NCBI RefSeq assembly: GCF_004827385.1
Contig: NZ_SRXN01000013.1
Coordinates: 62,001 to 126,000, forward strand
Direction of reading: 5' to 3'
DNA length: 64,000 nucleotides
Source: Ensifer sp. MPMI2T
GTDB lineage: Bacteria > Pseudomonadota > Alphaproteobacteria > Rhizobiales > Rhizobiaceae
The translations under genes were made by a program, and so were the position numbers. Numbering within the stretch: the first letter of the stretch is position 1; every line of letters starts with the position of its first letter. The notes beneath the pieces were generated by a model, which did not search any database, was not told where the DNA came from, and was given only the letters and a program-made list of their open reading frames with translations. Positions 18,734-27,418 of this stretch are shown here, piece by piece.

Positions 18734-19828
18734 TCAAGCCTCGATCTGCACGTCGCCGAGCGGGCGCGAGCAGCAGGCAAGGATGTAGCCTTCCTCGATC
18801 TCGTCATCGAGTATGCCGCCATTGTGGTTCATCTCGACGTCGCCGGCGACCTTCATCACGCGACACGTGCCACAAATGCCGCCCTCGCAGGCGGCACCGA
18901 TCCTGACGCCGTTGGCGCGGGCGGCCTGCAGGATCGTTTGGCCCGGCACCACAGTCACGTCCTTGCCGCTCATGGTGAAGGTTACTCGAGCCGCCTCCGT
19001 CGAAGCTCCGGCACCGGCACGTACGGCAAGCTCCTCGGCCGCCGGTGCAGCGGCGGGCTGGAAGCTCTCCTCGTGATAGCGCGCCATATCGAAGCCGGCA
19101 CCCTTCAGCATCTCCCTGACGCCACGCATGAAGGGTTCAGGCCCGCAGCAAAAGACCGTCCTTTCCAGGAAGTCAGGCGCGAGCAGAGGCAATTTCGTCG
19201 CATCGATGCGACCGCGCAGCCCATGCCAGCCATGGCGCGCCTCATGGCCTTCGACGAGAAAACCGAGATTGAATCGCCGCATCTGGCGGGCGAGAACCTC
19301 CAGCTCGGAGCGGAACAGGAGGTCCTCCGGCCGACGCGCGCAGGAAATGAAGGTGACGTCGGTGTCGGGCGCGCAGTCCGCCATCCACCGCGTCATCGAC
19401 ATCATCGGTGTGACACCGGAGCCGGCCGAGATAAATAGGTATTTCTCACCCGGATGGCGAACGAAGCTGAAATCCCCGAGCGGCCCGAGCGCCTTCAGCC
19501 TCATGCCCGGCTTCAGATTGTCGAACATCCAGCGCGTGCCGATGCTTTCCGGCTGCGCCTTGACGGTGACGGCAACCGAGAGCGGGCGTGATGGCGAGGA
19601 TGACAGCGTGTAGGTGCGCATCACCGACTCCTCGCCGACGGGCAGTTCGAGCGTGACGAACTGCCCTGGCAGATAGCGGAACCAAGCCGGCTTGTCCGAC
19701 CGGAAGGTGAAGGTCATCACGTCTGCGGTCTCGACGACGGCCGATATGCATTCAAGCAGATGCTGCCGATCGATCCATGGGTGCAACTCATCGAAATGGC
19801 GGAAGGAGGAACCCATTTCCATGGTCAT
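18734..19828 (-). CDS. Hybrid flavin reductase with C-terminal 2Fe-2S ferredoxin domain (GbcB-like)
   Basis: A 364-residue electron-transfer protein. The FAD domain has RTYTLSSSP near residue 70, the NAD domain FISAGSGVTPMMSM near 130 and CGPEPFM near 230, and the C-terminus is a plant-type 2Fe-2S domain with the cluster cysteines in CEGGICGTC and CC near the end. It should pass electrons from NAD(P)H to the Rieske oxygenase encoded upstream; its start ATG overlaps that gene's stop (ATGA). The pair matches GbcA/GbcB, which demethylate glycine betaine, but related pairs act on other quaternary amines. It lies under the cobalamin riboswitch at 21.2-21.4 kb. Confidence 0.88.
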   Translation of the reverse strand: MTMEMGSSFRHFDELHPWIDRQHLLECISAVVETADVMTFTFRSDKPAWFRYLPGQFVTLELPVGEESVMRTYTLSSSPSRPLSVAVTVKAQPESIGTRWMFDNLKPGMRLKALGPLGDFSFVRHPGEKYLFISAGSGVTPMMSMTRWMADCAPDTDVTFISCARRPEDLLFRSELEVLARQMRRFNLGFLVEGHEARHGWHGLRGRIDATKLPLLAPDFLERTVFCCGPEPFMRGVREMLKGAGFDMARYHEESFQPAAAPAAEELAVRAGAGASTEAARVTFTMSGKDVTVVPGQTILQAARANGVRIGAACEGGICGTCRVMKVAGDVEMNHNGGILDDEIEEGYILACCSRPLGDVQIEA

Positions 19829-21069
19829 GCCACCCGCGAGAGAGGAGCGGCATCGCCCTGGAGCCGGCCCTGCATGAAATTGCAGTACCATTCGACAAAC
19901 TGCATCACGCCGCCCTCGTGCTCGGCCGAATAGGGGCCCGGCTCATAGGCTGGTGAGCGGATACCAAAGGCGTTTTCCTCGACGATCTGGCGATCCTGGT
20001 CGTTGGTCTCGGTCCAGACGTGGGTAAGATCCTCAATGGTGTAATCGACGCCTTCGACGGCATCCCTGCTGACCAGCCATTTGGTGGTGACCTGCGTCAG
20101 TTCTGGCCCGAGCGGCAGCACGCGGAAGGTGATTGCGTGATCGCCGAGCACATGGTTCCAGGTGGTCGGGTAGTGGAAGAGCAAGAGCGTGCCGATCCCG
20201 CGCTCGTTGACGCCCGCCGACAGCTGTTTGCGGACGGCCGGCTGCCCGGACATGGTATAGCTCTCAGCGCCGTTGATCAGCGGCATCCTCGTCATCCGAA
20301 ACTGGCCGGTCGACGCAATCCTGAAGGTGCTCGGAAGGCCCGCTGCCTCGCACCTTTCCCAATGGGTGCCGATCTCCGGATCGTTCATCGCACCCTGGAC
20401 ACCCGTCACGGTCGGGGCTTCCGGGTAGGTGCGGCAAAGCTCCGGATGGTTGGCGGCGCAATGATAGCACTCGCGGTTGTTCTCCCAGACAAGCTTCCAA
20501 TTGCCCTTCTCGACGATCGTGCTCTCATAGGCGACCTTGGTTTCGCCAAGGCGATGCGGCGCGAGGTACGCTGCGGCCGTTTCACGGAACGGCTGGAAGT
20601 CCGTCGGCTTGTCGGCGAGGCTGATAAAAATGTAGCCGCCAATCGTTTCGCAATGGACCGGCTTCAGGCTGTGCTGAGCCGGGTCGAAGCCTTCGGGCAT
20701 CTGCCGCGCGAAAAGCAGCTTGCCGTCCAGTTCGTAGGTCCACTGGTGATAGGGACAGACGAGCTTGGCCGATGATCCCTTGTGCTGCGTGCAGACGCGC
20801 GAACCGCGGTGTCGGCAGGAATTGTGGAGCGCCCGGATCGTTCCCTGCCGGTCGCGGACGACGACGATCGGATAGTCGCCGACCTGGACGGTAAAGTAGT
20901 TCCCGGCTTTCGGAATTTCGCAGTCGTGGCCGATAAAGAGCCAATCCTTGTACCAGATGTGCTCGAGGTCTTGCCGGTAATAGTCCGGGTCGGTGTAGAA
21001 GGCCCGATCGAGGCTATAGCCCTCGCGGCGGTTTGTCAGCCGGCGCAGCATGTCGTTCTGAATGTCCAT
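19825..21069 (-). CDS. Rieske-type aromatic/N-demethylating oxygenase alpha subunit (GbcA-like)
   Basis: A 414-residue oxygenase. The Rieske 2Fe-2S centre is CRHRGSRVC followed by CPYHQW (two Cys, two His, residues about 85-110). The mononuclear iron site appears in NRECYHCAANHPEL near residue 205. Such enzymes hydroxylate an N-methyl carbon so that formaldehyde leaves; glycine betaine to dimethylglycine is the best-known case, and stachydrine or carnitine derivatives are alternatives. ATG 21069 follows GAGGACAGGA, which lies within a hairpin (21071-21109). Upstream is a cobalamin riboswitch, so expression should fall when B12 is plentiful. The substrate is not proven. Confidence 0.88.
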   Translation of the reverse strand: MDIQNDMLRRLTNRREGYSLDRAFYTDPDYYRQDLEHIWYKDWLFIGHDCEIPKAGNYFTVQVGDYPIVVVRDRQGTIRALHNSCRHRGSRVCTQHKGSSAKLVCPYHQWTYELDGKLLFARQMPEGFDPAQHSLKPVHCETIGGYIFISLADKPTDFQPFRETAAAYLAPHRLGETKVAYESTIVEKGNWKLVWENNRECYHCAANHPELCRTYPEAPTVTGVQGAMNDPEIGTHWERCEAAGLPSTFRIASTGQFRMTRMPLINGAESYTMSGQPAVRKQLSAGVNERGIGTLLLFHYPTTWNHVLGDHAITFRVLPLGPELTQVTTKWLVSRDAVEGVDYTIEDLTHVWTETNDQDRQIVEENAFGIRSPAYEPGPYSAEHEGGVMQFVEWYCNFMQGRLQGDAAPLSRVA

Positions 21070-21109
21070 GTCCTGTCCTCGTTCATCAGTTCGGAGAGGC
21101 AGGACAGGA
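21069..21109 (-). promoter_or_regulatory. Ribosome-binding-site-masking hairpin before the Rieske oxygenase gene
   Basis: Perfect nine-base arms at 21101-21109 and 21071-21079 (in the transcript tcctgtcct and aggacagga) enclose a 21-base loop. The 3' arm contains the Shine-Dalgarno sequence and ends one base before the ATG, so folding would block translation. It lies about 80 nt downstream of the cobalamin aptamer and is a good candidate for its expression platform. Confidence 0.65.
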
Positions 21110-21189
21110 ACCAACGCCGACAATGATGCCGGCGCGTCAAAGGCTCCGATCCGGCTGCCCGCCGCAACCAGTTACGGTCGATTTTTCGT

Positions 21190-21372
21190 CCCAAGGCTGG
21201 TTTCCGGGCTCTGGAGCGGCCCCTAGAGGGACCCGCCCGGCGCCTTCCCGGGACACACTGTCCAGTGGCCTTTTGCCGTGGCTTTCGCTCCACCACCGTT
21301 GCGGGGGCAGCGCCGGGATTTGACCGGCTTCCCAATTCTCCGCCCTCCCTGGAGCGGCACCTTGAGTGTCCA
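21190..21372 (-). promoter_or_regulatory. Cobalamin riboswitch
   Basis: Read on the minus strand, the conserved blocks of the B12 element appear in order: GGGAAgccGGT, then AATCCcGGCGCTG, CCCCCGCaACgGT, a variable stem, GGCCACTG (the B12-box region), GGGAAGGCG, and finally AGCCcGGAaACCaGCC. Spacing and order match the adenosylcobalamin-class aptamer as found in rhizobia. It precedes the Rieske oxygenase/reductase operon by about 120 nt. No other riboswitch was seen. Confidence 0.92.
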
Positions 21373-21692
21373 TATCTAAGCGCGCGCAGTGTCGTTTCAT
21401 TTGCCGATTGACGACATCCGCTTCCGGAAAGACGACACGATATTCGCTCATCAAATCTCGATGTGGCGATTGATATTGTCCATTGTAAACAATGTGATAG
21501 CGGAAAATATAAGCAACTGGCGATTTTTTCGGCAGCATCATCCCGGGCACGAAACGGGCTGGCCATTTTGCGACACCACCTCTCGAGCGTTCGGTATCGG
21601 CCAAATGTATTGAAAAATCATCTGTTAACCCTGAAGGGCTAACATTCCGGGACGGATCAACTCGTTTCGCTGACAAGGATGGGCCGGCGCGG
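21373..21692. other. Divergent control region with a short palindrome
   Basis: A 320-bp gene-free stretch, AT-richer than its surroundings, between the riboswitch operon and the hypothetical gene at 21693. It contains the perfect palindrome cattgt-aa-acaatg (21481-21494), a possible operator. Promoters for both directions should lie here, but I cannot place them with confidence. Confidence 0.4.
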
Positions 21693-22292
21693 ATGGCAAG
21701 ACTGAGATACTACGATACCGGCACAAGAGCGTTGATCCCCGCATCAAAGGCCACACCCCACGCGGAATTCCTCCGGACCGGACGGATCGACCGCCGACGG
21801 CACTGGATTGCCGAGCAGCGGCGCTACCTGACGCATGAGGAGGTGGCGGAGCAAACAGGGCGGAAGCTATCGGCGGCCGGAGAGACGACTCACAAGCGGA
21901 TCAACGCGTTCCATTCTTCGATCCAATTCCCGAAGATGATCTTTCACCGCACCCTGCCGAACAGTCCGCATCTCGGCTACTGCCATGTGACCGCCGCGAA
22001 AATGCATCTCGAGCGTTCGCACGACATCACCTGGGCCTTCTATTTCGCGAACTTCTTCTCCGATCTCGGTGACGAGACGCATTTCTTCGATCGGATACAG
22101 CGGGATTATTCGCGAATGTATTTCGCCGTCGCCATCGAGCCCGGCGGCGACGATGGGCAGATGGTCATAAACCGCAATGTGCGGGGTAACGGCCTGATCT
22201 TCCGGACGCAGGACCCGAAGATAGCGCTGAAGAACGTCCTGATGCTGGGCGCACGGGACGACGCACTACGCAAAATCATTCGCAGCCTTTGA
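21693..22292 (+). CDS. Conserved-looking hypothetical protein
   Basis: A 199-residue soluble protein that I do not recognise with certainty; it may belong to a rhizobial DUF family. It has a basic N-terminal third (many Arg/His), no signal peptide and no membrane helix. Segments such as FPKMIFHRTLPNSPHLGY, DITWAFYFANFFSDLGDE and YFAVAIEPGGDDGQMVINR look like a folded alpha/beta domain, and the codon use is normal for the neighbourhood. It is divergent from the riboswitch-controlled operon and ends just upstream of a palindromic repeat. Confidence 0.7.
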   Translation: MARLRYYDTGTRALIPASKATPHAEFLRTGRIDRRRHWIAEQRRYLTHEEVAEQTGRKLSAAGETTHKRINAFHSSIQFPKMIFHRTLPNSPHLGYCHVTAAKMHLERSHDITWAFYFANFFSDLGDETHFFDRIQRDYSRMYFAVAIEPGGDDGQMVINRNVRGNGLIFRTQDPKIALKNVLMLGARDDALRKIIRSL

Positions 22293-22320
22293 CCCAAAGC
22301 GGTCGGCATTGCTGTCGTTA

Positions 22321-22414
22321 TCCCAAAACCGCTGCGCACTTTTGGGCAGCATGCGGTCCTTGTTTTTATGCATGTCCGCCCAAAACCGCTGCGCACTTTT
22401 GGGCGGACATGCAT
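22321..22414. repeat. Tandem palindromes, family 2
   Basis: Two hairpins in a row. The second is perfect over 18 bases: atgcatgtccgcccaaaa at 22368-22385 and its complement at 22397-22414, with an 11-base loop. The first (22321-22353) shares the core cccaaaaccgctgcgcactt. Copies of this core also occur at 12861-12967 and 37640-37746. They lie between the hypothetical gene and sua5. Confidence 0.85.
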
Positions 22415-22486
22415 GGGCGAAGAAAATCGTTCTGTTTTTCCGGTACGTCCTTTAAGGAAGCGACGGAAAAGGCAAACGGAACCGCC

Positions 22487-23461
22487 ATGGCCGAAATCAT
22501 CGATACACGCACAGAGCCGGACCGGGCGATCAAGCAAGCCTGCGCCGTTCTTTCCGAGGGCGAACCGGTCGCGATCCCGACGGAGACCGTCTACGGCCTT
22601 GCGGCGGATGCCACGAACGCCGACGCGATCAGCCGTATTTACGAGATGAAGGGCCGGCCCCGTTTTAATCCGCTGATCTGCCATGTCTCGGATATGGCGA
22701 TGGCCGAGGCGCACGTGACGTTCGACCCGATTTCGCGCCGGCTTGCGGAGGCCTTCTGGCCAGGCCCTCTAACCCTTATCCTGCCGCAAAGGCCGCAGAG
22801 CACGGTCCATGCGCTCGCTTCCGCCGGGCTCGATACGCTCGGTATCCGCATGCCGGATGGCTTTTCACGGCAGGTGATCGCTCACTTCGGACGCCCGCTT
22901 GCAGCGCCGAGTGCCAACACGTCCGGCAAGATCAGTCCGACCAGCGCAGCCCATGTCGAAGCCGACCTCGGCTCCAAGCTGAAACTCGTCCTCGATGCCG
23001 GCCCGGCTGAAATCGGTCTGGAGTCGACGATCATCAAGGTTGAAGGCGGCACCCTGCGCCTGCTGAGACCCGGCGGGTTGGACGCCGGTCGTATCGAAGA
23101 ACTCACCGGGCGGGAGGTCGTGCGGTCCGAAAGCGCCGGCGCGACGATCGAGGCGCCCGGCATGCTCGCGTCACACTACGCTCCGGGCGCAGCCGTACGA
23201 TTGAACGCCGAGGATGTGCGGACGGGAGAGGCGTTGATCCGCTTCGGCGGCAGGCCGCTTCCGGGCGAAGGCGAAGCGACGATCGTGCTGGACTTGAGCC
23301 CCCGCGGCAACCTTCGCGAAGCGGCCGCCAACCTCTTCGACTACATGAAGCAAGCGGATGCGAGCGGCGCTCGGACGATAGCCTTCGGCCGCGTTCCTGA
23401 TGAAGGCCTCGGGGAGGCAATCATCGACCGCCTGCAGCGCGCAGCGGCGCCCAGAGGCTGA
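22487..23461 (+). CDS. tsaC: L-threonylcarbamoyladenylate synthase, Sua5/YrdC type
   Basis: A 324-residue enzyme with an N-terminal YrdC domain (GEPVAIPTETVYGLAADATN, KGRPRFNPLICH, SANTSGKISPT) and a C-terminal Sua5 domain of about 110 residues, joined by a linker with ASHYAPGAAVRL. It makes threonylcarbamoyl-AMP from threonine, bicarbonate and ATP for the t6A modification of tRNAs that read ANN codons. I chose ATG 22487 because similarity starts there; the frame upstream runs through the palindromic repeats. The FAD-linked oxidase follows after 28 bp, possibly in one transcript. Confidence 0.93.
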   Translation: MAEIIDTRTEPDRAIKQACAVLSEGEPVAIPTETVYGLAADATNADAISRIYEMKGRPRFNPLICHVSDMAMAEAHVTFDPISRRLAEAFWPGPLTLILPQRPQSTVHALASAGLDTLGIRMPDGFSRQVIAHFGRPLAAPSANTSGKISPTSAAHVEADLGSKLKLVLDAGPAEIGLESTIIKVEGGTLRLLRPGGLDAGRIEELTGREVVRSESAGATIEAPGMLASHYAPGAAVRLNAEDVRTGEALIRFGGRPLPGEGEATIVLDLSPRGNLREAAANLFDYMKQADASGARTIAFGRVPDEGLGEAIIDRLQRAAAPRG

Positions 23462-23489
23462 ACAGTTCGCAGGAAAACGAGGAACGATC

Positions 23490-24926
23490 GTGACGACCAT
23501 ACTTTCTCCCGAACTGATCGCCTCTTTCATCGACATCGTCGGCAGCGGCAACGCGCTTAGCAGCCTGGCGGAGACCGCGCCGTATCTCGTCGAGTCTCGC
23601 GGGCTTTATCATGGCACCACTCCGCTCGTACTCAGGCCCGGCTCTGTCGAGGAAGTCTCGCGCATCATGCGCCTGGCAAGCCAGACCCGCACCGCGATCG
23701 TCCCGCAGGGCGGCAATACCGGGCATGTGGCCGGCCAGATTCCGCGCGAGGGAAAAGCCGACATGGTCCTTTCGCTCGAGCGGCTGAACCGCATCCGCGA
23801 CGTCGATCCAGTCGGCAATGTCATCGTGGCCGATGCCGGCTGCATCCTTACGGATATCCAAAAGGCGGCGGACGATGCCGGGCGGCTCTTCCCGCTGTCG
23901 CTGGGCTCCGAAGGCTCCGCGCAGATCGGCGGCAATCTCTCGACCAATGCCGGCGGCACTGCCGTGCTCGCCTACGGCAGTATGCGCCAGCTCAGCCTCG
24001 GGCTGGAGGTCGTGCTGCCGACCGGCGAAATCTGGGACGGATTGCGCCGGTTGAAGAAGGACAACACCGGCTATGATCTCCGAGACCTTTTCATCGGTGC
24101 AGAAGGAACGCTCGGCGTTATCACCGGCGCCGTCTTGAAGCTCTTCCCGAAGCCGCTTGGCCATCAGGTCGCATTCGCGGGTCTCAGGAGCGTCGAGGAT
24201 GCACTTCGTCTTTTCGATCGGGCTTCGAGCCTCTGCGGAACGGCGCTGACGGGTTTCGAACTGATGCCGAGGATCGGCATAGAGTTTACCACCCGGCATA
24301 TTCCGGGTGTGCGCGACCCGATGCCGACGGTCCATCCCTGGTACGCACTGATCGATGTCTCGACCTCGGATTCCGCGGAAAGCGCGGAACGCATGATCCA
24401 AGGCGTGCTCGAAACGGGCGTCAGCGATGGTCTTGTCGAAAATGCGGTCATCGCGACGAACGAGACGCGGCGCAAGGCGCTGTGGCACATGCGCGAAAGC
24501 ATGTCGCCGGCACAGAAGCCGGAAGGCGGATCGATCAAGCACGATGTATCAGTGCCCGTATCGAGCATCCCCGCCTTCATGGCCGAGGCCGATGCCGCCG
24601 TCATGAGAGCCATACCCGGCGCCCGTATATGTGCCTTCGGGCACATGGGTGACGGCAACATCCATTACAACATTTCCCAGCCAGTCGGCGCCGACAAACA
24701 GGCGTTCCTCGACCGTTGGCGCGAGATAAACGGCATCGTCCACGGAATCGTGCTGAAATATCGCGGATCGATCTCAGCCGAGCACGGCATCGGTCAGTTG
24801 AAGCGCGATGAGCTTGCGGAAAGCCGCCCGGCAATCGAGATCGAACTGATGCAGCGGATCAAACATGCCTTCGACCCCGCAGGCATCATGAATCCCGACA
24901 AGGTGCTGCGCTCAAGGTCTATGTGA
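23490..24926 (+). CDS. FAD-binding oxidoreductase, GlcD / D-2-hydroxyglutarate dehydrogenase family
   Basis: A 478-residue PCMH/VAO-type flavoprotein. The N-terminal FAD-binding part has VPQGGNTGHVAGQIP near residue 70 and LGSEGSAQIGGNLSTNAGG near 135, and the C-terminal FAD-oxidase domain ends with AFGHMGDGNIHYNIS and SAEHGIGQLKRDEL, where His residues bind a metal and the substrate carboxylate. It oxidises a D-2-hydroxy acid (D-2-hydroxyglutarate or D-lactate are typical). Translation should start at GTG 23490, 7 nt after an AGGA; the upstream open frame overlaps the previous gene. The stop is 1 bp from the convergent DUF1217 gene. Confidence 0.9.
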   Translation: MTTILSPELIASFIDIVGSGNALSSLAETAPYLVESRGLYHGTTPLVLRPGSVEEVSRIMRLASQTRTAIVPQGGNTGHVAGQIPREGKADMVLSLERLNRIRDVDPVGNVIVADAGCILTDIQKAADDAGRLFPLSLGSEGSAQIGGNLSTNAGGTAVLAYGSMRQLSLGLEVVLPTGEIWDGLRRLKKDNTGYDLRDLFIGAEGTLGVITGAVLKLFPKPLGHQVAFAGLRSVEDALRLFDRASSLCGTALTGFELMPRIGIEFTTRHIPGVRDPMPTVHPWYALIDVSTSDSAESAERMIQGVLETGVSDGLVENAVIATNETRRKALWHMRESMSPAQKPEGGSIKHDVSVPVSSIPAFMAEADAAVMRAIPGARICAFGHMGDGNIHYNISQPVGADKQAFLDRWREINGIVHGIVLKYRGSISAEHGIGQLKRDELAESRPAIEIELMQRIKHAFDPAGIMNPDKVLRSRSM

Positions 24927-24927
24927 T

Positions 24928-27105
24928 CTAGCCGCCCATCCTGAGCTGCGTCAGCTGCATCAGCGTATCGGCGCTGATGCCGAAACCGCCGCTGCCTGAC
25001 AGGATGGTGGCGGCGGGAGAGACATCGGTGTTGTTCTCGACGTCATAAAGAGCGGTGAAACGCTGCAGGAGTTTCTCGAGCTTCTCGGGATCGTGGAGAT
25101 CCTCGATATTCATCACACGCTTGATGTATTCGGCTTGAATATCGATGTCGCTGCTCGCCATCTCCTGCGGGATGCTGAAGGCGGTTCTGACGACCTGCAT
25201 CAAGGCGCTGTCGGCAAGAAGGTCGTAGGCCGTGTTGACGTCCGAGGCCATGCGTTTGAAGTAGAGCGCCAGGCGGACACCGGCATTGTCCTCGCCAGCG
25301 TTTTCTTCCAGGGTCTGGTTGAGGTAAAGATCCATCGTCGCGATGATGCCGCGCCGGGTTTGGATTTGGCCGGCGGCTCCGCGTGCAAGCTTTCCTTCGA
25401 CGTCGAAATTGAAAGAAGCAACGATCTCGCGATAGCGGGTATCGCTCACCGTGTTGATAAGGCTTTCCGGATCATCGAGATCGGACGCAAACATCTCCTT
25501 AAGGTAGCTGGTCTCGACGGTTTCAGGATCGATGCCCGCGGCGACAAGCACGAAATCGACTAGGCGCCGGTTAGCGAGCAGGTCGTCGAGCGTTTCGATC
25601 TTCTGCAGCTCGGCACTGTAGTATTTCGCCTCTTCCTGCGCCTTGGTCTTGTCTTCGTCCGTGCCGAAGCGGCTCTTTTCGATAACATAGGCCTTGGATG
25701 TATTGAGGATTTCGGCCTCGGATTGTGCAAGCTTGGGCGCGCCGAGCGAGCCGTCGGGCTCGAAGTTGAACGCCTTGGCGAGCTTCACGTAACGCTCGTC
25801 CTTGAGAGAATTGGCATAGCTGTCGGCGTCGTTGAGATCGCTGGTCAGCACCCGCCGGAGCTTCCGCAAGCTGTCCCCCTCCTCCTCGAGGCCGAAGGCT
25901 CGCAGCGTAAGCGTCATCATGCTGGAATCGTTGAGCAGATTGTCGACGCTTGTCAGTGTGTTGATCAGCATCTTGAAACGAGAGATCAAAGCCTCGTCTG
26001 CAGCATCGTCCTTGTCGTTGTAGTGGATCATGTAGCCATCGGATGTGGTGGCAATCTGCGCCGCCGTCTGCGCCTCGTCGCCGCTGGCGAGCGTGCCGTC
26101 GGTTTGGAAATTGAAGGCGGCCGCCATGGCCTTGTAGGCCTTATTGTATTCGCCACCCATCGTGTTGGCGTAGCTATTGGGGTCGTCGAGGTCACTGGTC
26201 AGGATATTCTCGACAGTCGTCGTCAAAGTGCTCGGCGGCAATCCGAAAGCGGTCACCACGTAGTTCAGCAAACGGGTGTCGGCCTTCAACGCGGCGACCG
26301 TCGTGATGCTACCGATATTCGCCTCGTAGTAGCTCTTGTTGAGCAGCGCCTCGGCCGACGTAACGCGGTCGCTGGCGTTTAGGATGTAGCTTTCGTTGAT
26401 GGCACTCTTTTGCGCCGCGCTCTGCGGCAGCGTGTTGGCGGGCAAGTTACCGTCGGTCTGGAAATTGAACGCCTTTGCGAAATTCAGCGCCGAGTTACTG
26501 CCGAGCTTATTAACGTAGCTGTTCGGATCGTTGACGTCGCTGGTCAGGATCTGTCTCAAATGGGAATAGGACGTGTATTTCGGATCGAACTCGAAGGCCC
26601 TCATCGCATAGGTCCTAAGGCGTTCATTGCCCAGGAACTGGTCGACATCCGTCACGGTATCGATCACCGCGTTGTAGTAATTCGTCTCGGCATTGAGCAC
26701 ATTCGACTGGTTCGCGATCGTCTCACTGTAAAGCCCGATCAGCGCATCAGTCTGGGCGTCGGTCTGCGCTACGGCGGTCGAAGAACCGAAACTGAACGCT
26801 TCGGCGAAGGTGCGATACCGCTCGTCCGTCAGGCGATTGGCAAAGCTGTTGTCGTCCGCAAGATCGCTCTCGAGAACCTTTCGCATGAAAGCGACCGCAT
26901 AGGTCATGTCCTCAAGGCCGTGGGCCTTCATCGCATAGGAATAGAGACGGTAATCGTCGAGAAATTCATCGACCGACGTCACCTTGCCGATATTCGTCTT
27001 GTAGTATTCGGCCTCGCGCGCAACCAGCGGCTGGATCGACACGCGATTGAGACTGGCCCTCATGTCGCGGGTGATGAGATTGTAGTCGATATAGGTCGAA
27101 ACCAT
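24928..27105 (-). CDS. Large DUF1217 repeat protein
   Basis: A 725-residue protein with no signal peptide or membrane helix. It consists of at least five tandem units of about 110-120 residues, each with a (L/F)xSDL-x-D-x-(N/E)S-hydrophobic-x-N motif (near residues 79, 188, 303, 421 and 540) followed by a KAFNF-like segment, and a degenerate sixth unit near residue 668. This is the DUF1217 domain, which in alphaproteobacteria often occurs singly in flagellar gene clusters. The function of the multi-domain form is unknown. ATG 27105 is where similarity starts. Confidence 0.85.
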   Translation of the reverse strand: MVSTYIDYNLITRDMRASLNRVSIQPLVAREAEYYKTNIGKVTSVDEFLDDYRLYSYAMKAHGLEDMTYAVAFMRKVLESDLADDNSFANRLTDERYRTFAEAFSFGSSTAVAQTDAQTDALIGLYSETIANQSNVLNAETNYYNAVIDTVTDVDQFLGNERLRTYAMRAFEFDPKYTSYSHLRQILTSDVNDPNSYVNKLGSNSALNFAKAFNFQTDGNLPANTLPQSAAQKSAINESYILNASDRVTSAEALLNKSYYEANIGSITTVAALKADTRLLNYVVTAFGLPPSTLTTTVENILTSDLDDPNSYANTMGGEYNKAYKAMAAAFNFQTDGTLASGDEAQTAAQIATTSDGYMIHYNDKDDAADEALISRFKMLINTLTSVDNLLNDSSMMTLTLRAFGLEEEGDSLRKLRRVLTSDLNDADSYANSLKDERYVKLAKAFNFEPDGSLGAPKLAQSEAEILNTSKAYVIEKSRFGTDEDKTKAQEEAKYYSAELQKIETLDDLLANRRLVDFVLVAAGIDPETVETSYLKEMFASDLDDPESLINTVSDTRYREIVASFNFDVEGKLARGAAGQIQTRRGIIATMDLYLNQTLEENAGEDNAGVRLALYFKRMASDVNTAYDLLADSALMQVVRTAFSIPQEMASSDIDIQAEYIKRVMNIEDLHDPEKLEKLLQRFTALYDVENNTDVSPAATILSGSGGFGISADTLMQLTQLRMGG

Positions 27106-27418
27106 GCCGCCGCCTTGTCGATTGCTGGCGGACTCAAGCCCGCCAAAACAGAATTCTGACGCCACATCCTGTTGCGGGAGGCTTGTGTGTGGCTTTTCCG
27201 GAGTTCGCTCGCGGTTAAAAAAATCCCGGCAATTTCGTTGACGAAGAAGAAACCTTGACGGGTCGGCTTTTGCTAACCATCGGGCCACGCAAAGTTTTTT
27301 TAACCGCGATTTTTAAGCGGTCCGGAAGAGCGGCTGCCTATTCTCCCGCCCATAGAGGACGAAAAGTCCCGACGAGAAAACCGGAAACGGCTCTCAAGGA
27401 AAAACAAGGGCGATTGAA
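27106..27418. other. Divergent upstream region of DUF1217 and DUF6101 genes
   Basis: No gene is seen in these 313 bp. It must carry the promoters of both divergent genes. A CTTGAC hexamer at 27254-27259 (plus strand) could be a -35 box, but no good -10 follows at 17 nt. T-rich and A-rich runs flank it. Confidence 0.3.

Noticed and set aside
22289-22486. N-terminal extension of the threonylcarbamoyl-AMP synthase
   Set aside because: It translates the tandem palindromes; similarity starts at ATG 22487.
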